Source of the DNA: Auricularia sp. M13
Lineage: Eukaryota > Basidiomycota > Agaricomycetes > Auriculariales > Auriculariaceae
NCBI GenBank assembly: GCA_037042915.1
Contig: CM073202.1
Location: 1,426,001 to 1,490,000 of the forward strand
Direction: 5' to 3'
DNA: 64,000 bases
Shown here piece by piece: positions 41,517-53,369 of this stretch (positions are counted from its first letter, which is position 1; the number at the start of each line of letters is the position of its first letter). A model generated the notes under the pieces. That model did not search any database, was not told the origin of the DNA, and was given only the letters and a program-made list of their open reading frames with translations. The position numbers and the translations under genes were made by a program.

Positions 41517-44171
41517 CTAAGCGGCTACAGGTTTGCTGAGCTCCTTATTGAGCTCTTCTTTCAACGTCAACAGCGTCTCCAAGGCGGCGGCCAGCTCGTC
41601 CCCGCCGATCTTTTTCTCCTTGAGCCCGCGCACCACGGCGCCCTGCGCGGCGACCTTTTCCTCGAGCGCCTCAGCCTCCGGGCTCTTGGGTCCCGTGTGT
41701 GCTACCGCAGCCGCCTTCTTAGCCCCTCCCTTCTTCGCTGCGGGCTTCTTCCTGTCCTCGGAAGCAGCGCCCTCACTGCTGGGCAGGCCGGACCCGCCGA
41801 AGCGCTGGCGCCACGCCTCGAGCGACGCCTCGTCGATCGGCTTGAACAGCAGCGCCGGCGTGCCGATCTTGTGGCCCGGCAGGATGTCCAGCGCGAACTC
41901 GCTCGGCACGGTGCGCAGCGGCGCGTTGAGCTGCTCGCGGATGCTCGCGGCCGTGTTGGGCATGTACGGCTCGATGAGCACCGCGAGGATGTAGATCAGG
42001 TTGAGCGCGCGCGCGACGACCTGCGCGCAGCGCTTCGGGTCCGAGTCCAGCAGCGCGTTGGACAGCCCGGCATTCTGCAGGTACAGGTTGCCGCGGCCCG
42101 AGAGCGAGAGGATGTGCTGCAGCCCGCCGCGCAGCTTCACGTTGTCCATGTCGTCGCGGTACAGCGCGAGAAGATCGTTCACGTCCTTGATGAATTCGGC
42201 GTCGGGGTCCGAGCCGTCCGTCGGGAACGGACCTGGCGCGTCGCCGCCGTCTGGCACGATGCTGTCGAACTTCGCGGCCGTGAATTTGATTGCGCGATTC
42301 ACAAAATTGCCGAAGCTGCAAAACGGACATTGGCGACGAGGCAGTTAGAGCTACTGGCTACGTACTTCTTCAGCAAGACATTGTTGTTGGCCGCGCCAAA
42401 GTCGGCCCACGAGAACATGGAATCCGACGTCTCCGGCCGTATGCTAAGGAGATAATATCTCCAAACGTCGGGCGATACGCCAGTCTCGCGCGCGGCGGGT
42501 CCGAAAACGCCACGGTTATACCGTTTGGAGAACTTGCCGTTTTCGTAGTTCAAAACTCTGGCGAATGGAAGGCGTCAGCGAAGTGTGCGTCTAACGGTAT
42601 GCCAACCAATTTACCGGTCGTAGACAAATGGTGAAGCATAGTCCAGTTACGCCCGTCACCGATCTGACTAGACGGGAAAAGAACGGAGTGGAAGTACGTG
42701 TTGTCCTTGCCCATGAACTGGTACAGCTTCACGTTCTTCGGGTTGAACCACCACTGCTTCCACTCGGACGTGTAGTTGGCAGTAATGCTCACATAGCCAA
42801 TGCACGCATCGAACCAGACGTCTACGTGAGCACCCGTCAGTTCGCCCGCGGGGCAACATAGCGGCGACAGTCGAGCACGCACAGAGCACCTTGCCCGCTA
42901 CATCGGTCTCGCCTTCGGGGACCGGCGCCGGAACACCCCACTTGAGGTCGCGGGTGATTGGGCTGGGGTGGAGGCCGCCACGAAGGCGCGGGTCGACGAT
43001 TTGGCCCTCGGAGTTGATGACGCTGTTCGGTCCCCACTTGCCCTTGAGGGCGGCTTCCTTCATCCAGGCTTCGGTTTGCGGTTGGATGAGGTCGAGGGCA
43101 ATGTACATGTGCGCAGATGGTTTCTTGATGACCTTGTGTTTCGGGTCGAGAAGGCAGCGCGGCTCAATGAGATCTAATGCGTCGAGCGTGCGCGAGCAAG
43201 AGTCACATTGATCGCCGCGCGCGTCCTATACTTCCACTGAGCGTGGTAAAGTACGATTTGAGCGCAACGACGTACCTTCGCGCCACAGTGCGGGCATGTG
43301 CCTTCGACGAACCGATCAGCGAGGAACCTGTCCAAGTCATGAGTGTTGTAATACAATCGAGAAGTAAAGGAGACATGCCTGCCTTCAGTCTCGCAGTAGG
43401 TTTGGTCCTGAGTCTTCTTGACCAGCCTTTTATTTTTGTACAAGTTGAGGAATATTTCTTGGCAGATTCTGCAAGCGGCTGTAAGCATAAGACGCGACAA
43501 TGACAGCGATATGCGCACTCGGTGTGTAACGGGGTAGATGTGCGACCGAAGAGATCAAATCTGAAAGCGTTGTAGTTTTAGCGGATTGAAAAGGCGGACT
43601 ATGGCGTACTCGAGCTGGAACCAGTCGTAGGTCTCCCTGTGCAGGGCGTTGTACTTGTCGCACAGCTCGCGGGGAGTGACGCCCTCTTTGAGAGCCTGCG
43701 TCTCGGTCGCGGTGCCGTACTCGTCTGTGCCGCAGACGTAGAGAGTGCGCCGATTGCGCGTGCCTGGACGCGATGGCGGGGTTGATGAGCGCGGTGCTAC
43801 AGTGGCTGGCGGTACTCACGGTTGTATCTGCGCGCAAGACAGTCAGCCTACCGATCTTAGCGACAGCCTTTATACGTGCCTGCTGAATACATCTGCGCTC
43901 AGCAGACTGCCGATCAAGTTGCCTGCGATGCTGCGTTGAGCAAGTCCAGCGAGGTCCAGGCCGGCGGGCGACGCACCCAGATGCGGAACGTTGTTGCAGT
44001 ACGGCAGCGCAGAGGTGATGAGGATGTTTTCCTCGCCCTCGACGGGCAGCCTGGACGGGATCGATGAGATTGTATGCGGCCGGTCGCACGACGGCGCACG
44101 CACGTCTTCTCGCCCGGCTTGGGCACGTTCCTCAGCAGCCCCGGGGCGTCTCTGATCTTCTGCGTCGACAT
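41517..44171 (-). CDS. MES1: Methionyl-tRNA synthetase, cytosolic
   Basis: Starts [20 protein letters not shown] at 44171. After a short intron it continues [20 protein letters not shown] with the class I HIGH-type signature VPHLG. Zinc-knob cysteines are visible ([16 protein letters not shown]). The body continues [58 protein letters not shown] and the KMSKS-loop equivalent [13 protein letters not shown]. The anticodon-binding domain has [20 protein letters not shown] and [20 protein letters not shown]. The C-terminus carries a Lys/Ala-rich WHEP-type extension ([20 protein letters not shown]). The enzyme charges tRNA-Met. The last residues of the KMSKS loop differ from the usual KFSKSRNRG. 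Its start is only 160 bases from the divergent OPT gene. Confidence 0.93.
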
Positions 44172-44331
44172 CGTCCTCGGTGCGGGCGGGCGGGCGCGGG
44201 CGCGGGGGCTGGGCCGGACAGTGCGCAGCGCGCGGGAGGAGAGGGAGAGCAGCGTGGCTGGCGAGTCAGTGGAACTGGAAGTAAATTTACAAGTCGCTCC
44301 GGGCGCTTATCCTGCTTTGCGCTGCCCGCCC
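44172..44331. promoter_or_regulatory. Short divergent promoter, MetRS / OPT transporter
   Basis: 160 bases between opposing start codons, very GC-rich (runs of gcgggcgggcgcgggcgcggggg), with no TATA box. Confidence 0.5.
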
Positions 44332-46824
44332 ATGGACGACACGCTCGCGTACGCGTTCGAGCGCGTATAACAGCCCAATATATGCTCAGTCGCTCGTCAA
44401 CAGGTCCCCTACCAGCCAGCCGCCAGAGCCGGCCGCGCCAGAGTTCACGGTGCGCCCGTCGCGGTCGCGTTTCGCGTTCAGCACACGCTGATTCAGCGCG
44501 CGCATTGCAGCTCCGGAGCGTGCTCGTCGGTCTGGCCATTGGCTGTCTGCTGTGCTTCACGAATCTGTACTTTGGCCTGCAGACAGGCTGGATATCAATG
44601 TGCGCTGCGACTCGCTGAGGATCGCCAGGGTCTGACGCGTTGTGCAGGATGTCGCTGCAGTCGGCGCTCATAGGCTTCCTGGTCGGCAAGACATTCAACG
44701 GCTTCACGCCCCAGGAGAACGTGGTCATACAGACGACCGCTGTCGCCACTGGCACGCTCCCTCTGGCCGCAGGCTTTGTCGGCATTGTTCCCGCGCTCGG
44801 CTTGCTCAACAGAGAGGCCGACGGTGCAGACCCGTTCAACCTCACCTGGCTGCAAGGCGTTGAATGGTCGCTCGCCGTTGCATTCTTCGGGTCCGCATTG
44901 ATGTTCAAACCTTCTCCGGTTAGACTGACGCGTCGAGTAGGGTGTTTCTTGCTGTCCCATTACGCAAGCAAGTCGTCAGTTCGTCTCATCCAAGACTCAG
45001 GTTACGCTTCCTTACGCTCAAGCAGATCATCAAGGAGAAACTTGCTTTCCCCAGTGGCACCGCTACTGCGCAGCTCATTTCGGTCCTTCACGAGAAGCCC
45101 TTGCCCGAGACAGACGGTCTCATTCGCCGACACACGAGCGGATACGAGGCAGTCAGCACGGACGACCTTCTGCAGGATGAGACACGTATTGTCGACGAGG
45201 AAGACGAGGAGGCCGACATCATCAAGACCGAAGGATGGTCCGACTTGCTGTGGAGCTTCGCTGCCTCTGCAGTCTTGACGGTGCGTTAAGCACCGTAACC
45301 CGAAATGTTTCGTGTACAAGACGCAGCACAGGTGTCCGCGTACTTCCTCCCCGGTGATCTTCGCGATACCGCTTTTCGGTAACTACCTCGCGCGAGAATG
45401 GCTCTGGTCATTCAGCCCGAGTTTGTCATATGTCGGCCAAGGCATCATCATGGTATGTCTGCCATTCTCCTTTGAATTTTCATCTCATGCAATTTAGGGC
45501 TTCCCGATAGCACTCAGCATGAACATTGGCATGCTGGTCGGCTGGGGCGTCCTCTCGCCGTTGGCCAAATTGTCTGGCTGGAGTCCCGGTCCAGTCGGCG
45601 ACATGTCCACCGGCGCGCGCGGCTGGATACTCTGGGTTGCGCTTGCCGTTATGTGCGCCGACTCGCTCGTGTCGCTCGTACCCGTCGCATGGGAATTGGC
45701 GCACGACTATCTGCAGAAGCGTTCTGGGCGCGGTGCGCAAGGGACGAGGAGGACGAGCCGCCAGAGAGACTGGTACCGGTCAAATGGGTCCTTACCGGCA
45801 TCGCGGCGTCGATAGTGCTGGGCACGTTTCTCGTGTGGCTGGTCTTTGGGAACGAAGGCATCAAGGCGTGGGCGACTGTCATCGGGTTTGCACTGGGGTG
45901 CTTGCTCTCTGTGCTTGGGTTCGTTCGACCGTATCATCGGAGGAAGGCGAGCTTGCTAATGTCCCTCGCAGCGTACGAGCCTTGGGAGAAACCGACCTTA
46001 ATCCGGTCAGTGGGCTCGGGAAAGTCAGCCAGTTGCTCTTCGCCATCATCCAGCCGCGCAATGTCGTCGCTAACATTGTGGCCGGGGGCGTAGCTGAGGC
46101 GGGTGCCATGCAGTACGTTGTATCCCAACGCTGCGGGCTGAATATTGACATACTCACGCTCAACAGAGCGGGAGACCTGATGCAAGACCTAAAGACGGGC
46201 ACCTGCTGCACGCCTCGCCGCGCGCGCAGTTCTACGGGCAGCTCGTGGGCTCGGCTGTGTCGATCTTCGTCACGACCATCGCCTACTCGCTCTACAACAA
46301 AGCATACACGATCCCGGGCAAAGAGTTCCCCGCGCCGACGTCCTTCGTCTGGCTGAACCTCGCGCGTCTCCTGCGTGCGTCGCATCCGACCTTGTGGCTT
46401 CTTCGCCCAACTAACCATCTAAATAACAGGAGACGGCAGCCTGCCCGCGCACACGGGCGAGTTCATGCTGGCCTTCGGGCTGGCGTCCGCCGCGCTCGCC
46501 GGGCTGAAAGCGCATTTCCGGCTGACCAACTCGCCGTACGCGCGCTGGATCCCGTCGGGCGTGGCGTTCGCGATCGGCTTCCTCAACACGCCGTCCTTCT
46601 CCATCAGCAGGCTCATCGGCGGCGTCGTCGAGCTGCTGTACCGCCGCCACCTCGCGAAAACGCACGCGCCCGCCGGCCGCGGCATCCGCATCATCATCGT
46701 CGCGAGCGGATTCGTGCTGGGCGAGGGCGTGGCGAGTGTCATTGGCCTTGTGCTGCGCACGTGTGGTGTTGGTGCTGCGAGTTGTTGGGGATGCGGGACG
46801 GGCATATGTGCGGGATGTGGTTGA
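44332..46824 (+). CDS. Oligopeptide/metal-chelate transporter, OPT family
   Basis: Many membrane helices with OPT signatures in order: SVLVGLAIGCLLCFTNLYFG then LQTGWISM (the family's N-terminal helix), ALIGFLVGKTFNGFTPQENV, VVIQTTAVATGTLPLAAGFV, IIKEKLAFPSGTATAQLISV, VIFAIPLFGNYLAREWLWSF, GFPIALSMNIGMLVGWGVLS, then VSQLLFAIIQPRNVVANIVA, GDLMQDLKTGHLLHASPRAQ, WIPSGVAFAIGFLNTPSFSI and the C-terminal GVGAASCWGCGTG. The PSGTATA and DLKTGHLL elements are characteristic. OPT proteins use a proton gradient to import peptides, glutathione conjugates or metal-siderophore-like chelates. A donor GTGCGC after APEFT and acceptor TTGCAG join phase-correctly to LRSVLVG. The first exon is uncertain: ATG 44332 (MDDTLAYAFER) fits, but its junction phase is not resolved. 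Confidence 0.88.
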
Positions 46825-47230
46825 GAGTTGATGACGACGAGCCGAGTGCAGGGCGGAATGGATGAGCACTGAAGTTTCCCTTGAGATCTAACGCAACCTT
46901 GTACTATACAGCAATTGGATTGTAGTCATAATTCTGCCATGCAAAAGCCTTCCAGAGATTCGAAACAAAGCAACACTAGGAAAGCGTTGGGCTCTGTGTA
47001 GCTGACCGCCCGTCGGCTGCGCTGACGTCTCTTGACGGCGACGGTCTCATGTTGACGTCGACACGGCGCGCGGGCCCCCCGTAATGCGTCTCTGATGGTC
47101 GCTCCACAGCGGGATGATAGTTCGAGGCAGTCGTTTCCAAGTGGAGCAGTGAGACAGAGGTTGGCTGCGAGGCGAGGTGCGCCCTGCAAGTGCGAGCATG
47201 AGGTAGTTGCCTATTGACGTCCCTGCCGAC
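46825..47230. other. Convergent intergenic spacer
   Basis: About 400 bases between the 3' ends of the OPT gene and the methyltransferase gene. I see nothing distinctive. Confidence 0.5.
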
Positions 47231-48394
47231 TCAGCGCGACCATCCAATTGTATAGTGTCTGAATGTTGTGGTCTGCACGATGGCGTCGTCGGCAGATTGG
47301 TCGGGCACCACATCCTCTTTGAATCGCGAGATCAGTCGTGGCGTAACAGTCGCTGCAAGCGTGCCATCGTCCAACGGAAATGCCGCCTCTACGAGTTCTG
47401 TCTCGCGCGCATGTGTCTTCCGCACAGGCACAACCAGGTGGAAGATGCCATGAGGTCTCTGCAACAGCGCATTGACACAGGCTGAGAGCCAGGAACATTG
47501 CTCGGCCTCGTATACGACGTCTGCAGCAAAATATGATCGAACGCGCCCATGCCCACTGGCATCGCTGGGGTGTTTTCGAGCGCGAAAGTCGACCAGTCGA
47601 GCTCGCGCACATCCACACGATGCGACAGCCCATTCCGAGCGACGTTTGCACGCAGATTCTCGAGCACACCAGGATGGCAATCGGTGGATACGATCGTAGA
47701 GTTTGGAAGTAGCTTCGCCAGTACGAGACTGACGAGGCCAGTCCCAGCGCCGAGTTCGAGCAAGCGTCCATTGGCAGGGATGTCGATACAGCGAAGGATT
47801 GTCAACAAGCTTCTGCGCCAGGACGTAGCTGCTGCCCCATGTCTGCAAGCCGACGCTCGAGCCTGATGCGTCTGATTCGAGCGGCGCGTCATCCAATAAA
47901 ACTTCGACCTCTCCGAATCGAAAACTGCGCGATACGACCCCCTGGGCGCTGCTACCGGAACACATGGCAAGTATGCTTGCTGCCTCGCACACCAGCTCGT
48001 TGCGGTCGTCTTCGTCGTTTATATCTGCAAGACGGACAATGTATCCGGTGAGCCATTTGACCGTGTGTGTGCGCTCGAACACATCGTCCCGCAAGCCAGT
48101 GTTGGACGTGGTTGCTTGGGAGTTGTGTGCAAAGCCTTGAATGGGAGGGCTGTATATCGATCTTAGACGCGAGAAAACGCGCAGCAAATCGCCGCTGTCC
48201 GTGGATATTGCGCTCGCAAGCGGTGGCAGCAGAGCACTGGGTGCTTCAGACTTGAAATCTTGCGCTTGTCCCATACAAATTGCAAGGCAGATCGTGACCC
48301 AAGTGAATCTAAGGCGGGTAGGGCAGCAGCCTTTAGGCCGGCCAGGATACACACAACACGCAGAGGTTGCGCGGAGGTCGAGGAAGGAGGACAA
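47231..48394 (-). CDS. EEF2KMT/FAM86-like protein-lysine methyltransferase (family 16)
   Basis: An N-terminal helical region (RVFSRLRSIYSPPIQGF, then LRDDVFERTHTVKWLTGYIV) has the layout of FAM86/EFM3 proteins. RSFRFGEVEVLLDDAPL and VGLQTWGSSYVLAQKLVD lead into the Rossmann methyltransferase fold: motif I RLLELGAGTGLVSLVLAKLL, the acidic residue of TIVSTDCHPGVLENLRANVA, and DHILAADVVYEAEQCSW. The protein ends TFRHYTIGWSR at 47231. This family trimethylates a lysine of elongation factor 2 in yeast and human cells. At least two introns are needed, one inside the motif I region near 47,800-47,830 and one near 47,520. ATG 48394 is the best start; a longer frame from 48423 is less likely. Confidence 0.75.
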   Translation of the reverse strand: MSSFLDLRATSACCVYPGRPKGCCPTRLRFTWVTICLAICMGQAQDFKSEAPSALLPPLASAISTDSGDLLRVFSRLRSIYSPPIQGFAHNSQATTSNTGLRDDVFERTHTVKWLTGYIVRLADINDEDDRNELVCEAASILAMCSGSSAQGVVSRSFRFGEVEVLLDDAPLESDASGSSVGLQTWGSSYVLAQKLVDNPSLYRHPCQWTLARTRRWDWPRQSRTGEATSKLYDRIHRLPSWCARESACKRRSEWAVASCGCARARLVDFRARKHPSDASGHGRVRSYFAADVVYEAEQCSWLSACVNALLQRPHGIFHLVVPVRKTHARETELVEAAFPLDDGTLAATVTPRLISRFKEDVVPDQSADDAIVQTTTFRHYTIGWSR

Positions 48395-48581
48395 TTTACT
48401 AAGTTCGGGATCAGATCAGCCACATGTCACCGTCACCATTCATAAAATAAGAGACGAGCCAACAATTATACAGTACTATTGAGCAGGTAAGAGGAAGAAA
48501 ACAAGATACATGTGTCCTTGTGAGATACTACAAGTTATCAAAGCAGCTGAGGAGTTACTGTGCAACATAATGGCAACATAT

Positions 48582-49595
48582 CTACTTGCCGTCGCATACA
48601 GCGAGGGAGTGCTCCCAAACCTTCCCGATCACATTGTCGTTGATATGCTTATTGCGGGGTACATCCTCTCCCTTCTCATCGCGGTAATATGCGCCAGCCG
48701 ACGACTGGGGGTCGAACAGGGAGTACACCATGTGCTCTGCGCACGTTTGAGGACTGACAGCAACAAGAGGAACAAGAGCGCCCGCAATATGGCGCATTCC
48801 AAACGGAAGCTTGCTGAAGCCTTCGGTATTGACGAAGCCGGGCGTCGCGTGGATGAACGACACGGTCGGATGGCGCTGCGCGAGAGCCTGACGGGAATGA
48901 GCTACAACAGACACGGGTTCAGATGGTAACTGCTCACAGCTACTGCAGCGTCGTTGTAAGAACAGCCGATCTTTGCTGCTTGGGAGACGCTGAAGTGCTT
49001 TTCGAGCGTCATGTCGTCCAGGTGCACAGGGCCGCCACCTTTCGAGCCAAGGACGGTCATGACGCGGGCAGGTTCGCCAGCGCTAGCCGCCCTCTCCAGT
49101 AACGGTGCGAGATCTCGAGCAAACTTGAATCTTGAATAGTAGTGCAGAGCCAGCTGCGAGGTTTGGCATTCAGATGCATACTCAAACTTCCTCCTCATTC
49201 GACTCGCGTACCTTGTAATCGATACCGTCTTCCGTGGGCGTGAAGCCCGCAAATGAGAGTATGCCAGAAGACAATACGAGGTAGTTGATCTTGCCCAACC
49301 GTTGGCTCAGGTCGCGCGTAACGGCACCGACGCTACGCATGGTTGAAACGTCGCATTTCACGAACTCGTACTGACCACCATCCACTGGCTTGGGCAACGC
49401 GGCAAAAATCTTGTCTGCAGAAGCCTTATTGCGACCTACGAGCAGCAAGTGCACATTGCCTTTGCTGTACTTCGCCAAGACCTCTGCGATGGCGCGTCCA
49501 ATGCCGCTTGTGCCACCGACGAGGACAGCGACCGGACGGATGGACGCAGGCGCGTTCTTGGCATTGGCTGCAAGCGTCGCTGAGAGCGAAGGCAT
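48582..49595 (-). CDS. Short-chain dehydrogenase/reductase (NAD(P)-binding)
   Basis: Starts MPSLSATLAANAKNAPASIR, then VAVLVGGTSGIGRAIAEVLA (TGxxxGIG cofactor loop with Gly replacing Thr) and LLLVGRNKASADKIF. FVKCDVSTMRSVGAVTRDL follows, then INYLVLSSGILSF (NNAG-equivalent). After a GTACGC...CGCAG intron (about 49,155-49,216) it continues LALHYYSRFKFARDLAPLL, RVMTVLGSKGGGPVHLDDMT and KIGCSYNDAAVAV, then, after a second intron, HPTVSFIHATPGFVNTEGF and SAGAYYRDEKGE, ending LAVCDGK at 48582. The SYNDAA stretch stands where YxxxK is expected and lacks the Lys. Close basidiomycete relatives are usually annotated only as NAD(P)-binding proteins. Substrate unknown. Confidence 0.8.
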
Positions 49596-50133
49596 GATAG
49601 CAGGAGGAAGTGGGCACGACGTGAGTGGAATCGACTGGTGCTCTTATATTAGCTGTATATGTAAGTCTCGGTCAGCACGCGTCAGCTGCGGCGCTGCGCA
49701 GGAAAGCGAAGGCAGAGTCGACGCGCAAGCACGGCAGTCGGACGAGCAAGTTCACGTAAGCACAATGGCGGCTGTCATTATGTCAGCATCGGGTCAGCCA
49801 AGGGTAAGCAGTGGACGCAGAGACAATATCACCAGCTCTTTCCGTGCGAGATAGAGTCCAGCGTTCAAGCTGTATCGATTACGACTGGCAGTAATTATGT
49901 ACTTGTGTGCTGGAAGTCGTGGGAATGTGGCAGTGAAGTGTCTGAAGCCTTGAAGATCGTTGGCTCAGATTCCGAAGGGAGATTACGTCTGAGTGACCGT
50001 GTTCCACAGCTGGAATATTGTGCATCTTCAGTGAGCTCGAGGTGAGAGCATTGGAAGTTGTATCTACACCGCGGTGCGTGGCGATTGCGGATCCGGGAAG
50101 CGCCGTGGCCATTGCTTGTCCTCATCTTCCGCC
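49596..50133. promoter_or_regulatory. Divergent intergenic region, SDR / Mediator 25-like
   Basis: About 540 bases between opposing starts. I see no TATA box near either ATG except a weak AT patch upstream of the SDR gene, and no repeat or RNA gene. Confidence 0.45.
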
Positions 50134-53100
50134 ATGGCTTCTGCTCCTGCAGCCCAGGGAGCAAACGAGCCTGACATCAACATCGTCCTCGTTATGGAGG
50201 CCTCGCTTGCATTGGCTGGTGATCCCTGGAAGGCGTCCTGGAGCTACTTCCAGCGCATATTGTCCCGGATAGCTGAAGTGCACGTCGAACAAAAGGCCGT
50301 CCAAAGGCAGGCGCGTGTGATATTGCCCGGGCCAGCGCGAAAAACTTACATTTATTCAGTTTGGTTTTGCTATGGTTACATATGGTGCTGCAGATACGCT
50401 CCCAACACCAATATACACCAGGCGATATTTCTGCAGCTTGCCAGAGCTGTCCAAGATAAGCGCACAGATAGCGCCATGCCTGGGCATCGGTCAAGTTGGT
50501 GCGCGCCCAAAGTCAGGAATGGCCGTCCTGGAGGGCCTGGTTGCGGCTCTGGAGGTTAGTTTGGCACAAGACTTACATGACTCCCTGCACTGAGCACTGT
50601 TATTACAATCAGCTGTGCGACGACTGTCTCGAGCCACCATTACCAGAGAATATGCTCACACTGCATAAGTCGCCACCAGCTCGCGGACCGCGCCCAATTT
50701 CGTACATATTGTTATTTGCTGCGTCGCCGCCAGATGAAGCTAAAGTACCGAACTGGAACCAAAATTCGTCGTTCGATGGCGTGGGCTGGGAGCGCTTGAA
50801 GGATGAGATCAAACAGGTACATTGTCGTTTGTAGCTATAATCCCAGATCTGACACCTTGGTTGCAGCGCGAGATTGGCTTAAGCATGGTCCTCTTGTCAC
50901 CGAATCCCAAGTTGGTGGAATTTCACAAAACGGTAAATTTCTTGCGTAATCTGTGTCCACGATTCTCAATATGCGTAGCTGGTGGTCAACCCAACCCAAC
51001 CATGGTTCCCATCTGTCAATGGCCATACGTTTTGCCTGCAGCACTTTGCACCCAGCAAATCCGCAACCTCTGCAAGTCAGCACGTGGTTCCCGTCAAGCG
51101 ACATCTTGAAGATGTGTCGTCTACGCCGTCTCCGGAAAAGCGATCCAAGCCCAACGCGCCTGCCCCTGCGCTATCAAATCCATCCACGATCAAACCTACA
51201 CCTACGCCCACACTCGCACCAGCACCCGCGCCTGCGCCCGCACTCGCACCTGCACTCGCACCCGCATTAGCTCCCCCTCCCGCTCTGCCCGCATCCGTGT
51301 CCGCGCCAGCGCCTAATGCAGCGCCCCCTGCTCCGCAAGCCTTTCCCACAGCTGCGGTGGTTTCACAGGCTCCTTCCGCAGCGGCGGCAACAGCAAATGC
51401 AGTTTCAAAGGAACGACTCGAGCTCACAATCAACCAGTACCGCATGCTCGAGCACACCGTTAGATTGGGTTACACGGAATTCACCAAGGCGCAGGCAGAG
51501 AAGCGTCCCGAGGCGGAGCTGATACGCTTGCGTGACAATCTTGGTATGAAGATGACCGTGTACAAGAAGGTCAAAGAGGACCTCATTCGCGGTGGTTTCT
51601 TGGACGCGTCGAACGTGTTAATTGGACGGGCTGCCGACATCAAGGTCGTTCTACCAGGAGCCAACCCGATGCTACCCGGCGCCGCGGCAGGACCTTCTCA
51701 TTCGTTGGCAGCGGGCGCTGCTACCTCTTCGGCTGGACCTTCATCATCGGCCAAGATTGAAGCCAGCCCGGCGACTACCCTCGTCGAGGGCACTCCAGTG
51801 ATACCGCCTCTTGCTGGGCCGTCTCCTCTGCGAAACGCAGTACTTGCTCCTAAAGCTCCTACTCCTTCCAGCGCTGCACCCCTCCTTCCCGTCGCTCAAC
51901 CTTCTGCACCAGCACAATCTGCCCCTGCTGCTCCCAAGCCGACGCTCGGCCCCGCACAACTCCAACATATGCTAGCGATGATGAACACCCCGCAAGGTAT
52001 CATACAGCTGCGCCACCTCGCCGCCCTCAAACCCGAGATGAAGGAGCAGATCGAGAAGTTCATAATAGAGCACCAGCAGCGCACGAGGCCACCATCGCTC
52101 GGCCAGCTTCCTCCACCCAATCTCACGGGTCCCCTGCCGCAACAAGGCCAACAATCGCATCCGCCCGGGGCTCCCCAACTCCTGCATCCCATGCAACACC
52201 CCCCGGGCGGTCCAGTATGGCAGGGCAAGATCAGTTGGGTTATCGGCGGGACGAATGTGAAGATCGTTCCGGTCATTGCGTTCAATCCGCGTGGAGACTT
52301 GTAAGTGTCGTTCATCATTTGCCCAGAAAAGCCTCTAACGACTTGTCGCTAGACGTTACGACCTTTGGCCTCCTCAACTGAGCCTGAAGCCATCCAAGAA
52401 AACATTCACTAGGGAGGAAATGTCCGCCTGGTCCAAGCGACACACTCCGGCTCTGTGCATTGTGGCTATCTCACAAGAAGCAGTCAATACGGAGGACGAC
52501 GTGAGATTTAAGGAGCTCACCGCCCTTCTGCATTCGAAACAAGCGGTACGTTGGCTTGCTGCTCCCAAAGAATTTTTTCACGCTGATTTCCCGTAATAGG
52601 TCGCGCTTTCACAATTCCCAGTGCCAGGCATGACCCACGGCATCAACCTCGTATTCTTCGCAATGCTGCCCAACCTCGCATGCGCGGCTTTCATCGATCG
52701 TCCCGTACCCGAGCTTGGTGAAGTACCACCGATGAATATCGCGGGCCCGAGCACCTCGGTTGCACCGCAGGCGAACCCGCCGCTGCCAGTTCCTGGGTCA
52801 GCAGGCACAAATCAAGGGCAGCTGCTGGCGCAGTTTATGGCGTCGTTGCCGCCCGAGCTGCTACAGCGCGTGCGGCAGATGCCCGAGCCGCATCGCATGC
52901 AATTTGTGCAGCGTCAACTGCAGCAACTTCAGCAGCGGGCGCTGCAACAGCAGCAGCAGCAGCAACAGGGTGGTGCATCCCAGCCGCCGCGCGCGCCGAC
53001 GAGTCTGGGTATGCTCGGCGTTCCTGCGGGTCTACACCAGGGTCAGTACATGCAACAGGCGCCGCCGCCACAGCAGAATTTCGGTCTCTCCCAGCCGCAA

Positions 53101-53184
53101 CAGCAGACGCAGACCCAGCTCCCGCCACACCTCCAGGGGATGCCTCCCACGTTCCCTCCCCAGTGGGGCCAGCCGCCTCAGTGA
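50134..53184 (+). CDS. Mediator complex subunit 25-like protein (VWA domain, Pro/Ala and Gln linkers)
   Basis: Starts MASAPAAQGANEPDINIVLV, then MEASLALAGDPWKASWSYFQ, FVTYGAADTLPTPIYTRRYF, and a von Willebrand A-type core running through GMAVLEGLVAALE, ISYILLFAASPPDEAKVPNW and REIGLSMVLLSPNPKLVEFH. A basic PEKRSKP segment and a [14 protein letters not shown] tract (51,215-51,290) separate it from a helical module (ERLELTINQYRMLEHTVRLG, then AEAELIRL-type helices). A second folded block follows (VWQGKISWVIGGTN, RYDLWPPQLSLKPSKKTFTR, LPNLACAAFIDRP), resembling the Med25/PTOV activator-interaction domain. A Gln-rich C-terminus ends WGQPPQ. Mediator 25 links transcription activators to Mediator. 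Introns include GTAAGT after FNPRGDL at 52,301. Confidence 0.78.
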
Positions 53185-53369
53185 CTGGTGCCCATTTGCT
53201 TCCTTTCATGCTCTCATATTGCTCTCACAATGTGCCTCGTTCTTGCATTTGCATTTTCACACAGATTTGTTGTACACTAGTCATACAGGGTCTTCATAGA
53301 ACAGTGCTCACAGCACAATGCGACAGAGCTTCGGATTTTGTCTTTAGCTTTCGTAGCGGTCTGGTCGCA
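53185..53369. other. Convergent 3' spacer
   Basis: 185 bases between the stops of the Mediator 25-like and PITH genes. Presumed overlapping 3' untranslated regions. Confidence 0.4.

Noticed and set aside
37567-46824. Secondary-metabolite or catabolic cluster (aldehyde dehydrogenase, membrane protein, transporter)
   Set aside because: A housekeeping MetRS gene lies between them, and no synthase, P450 or regulator is present.
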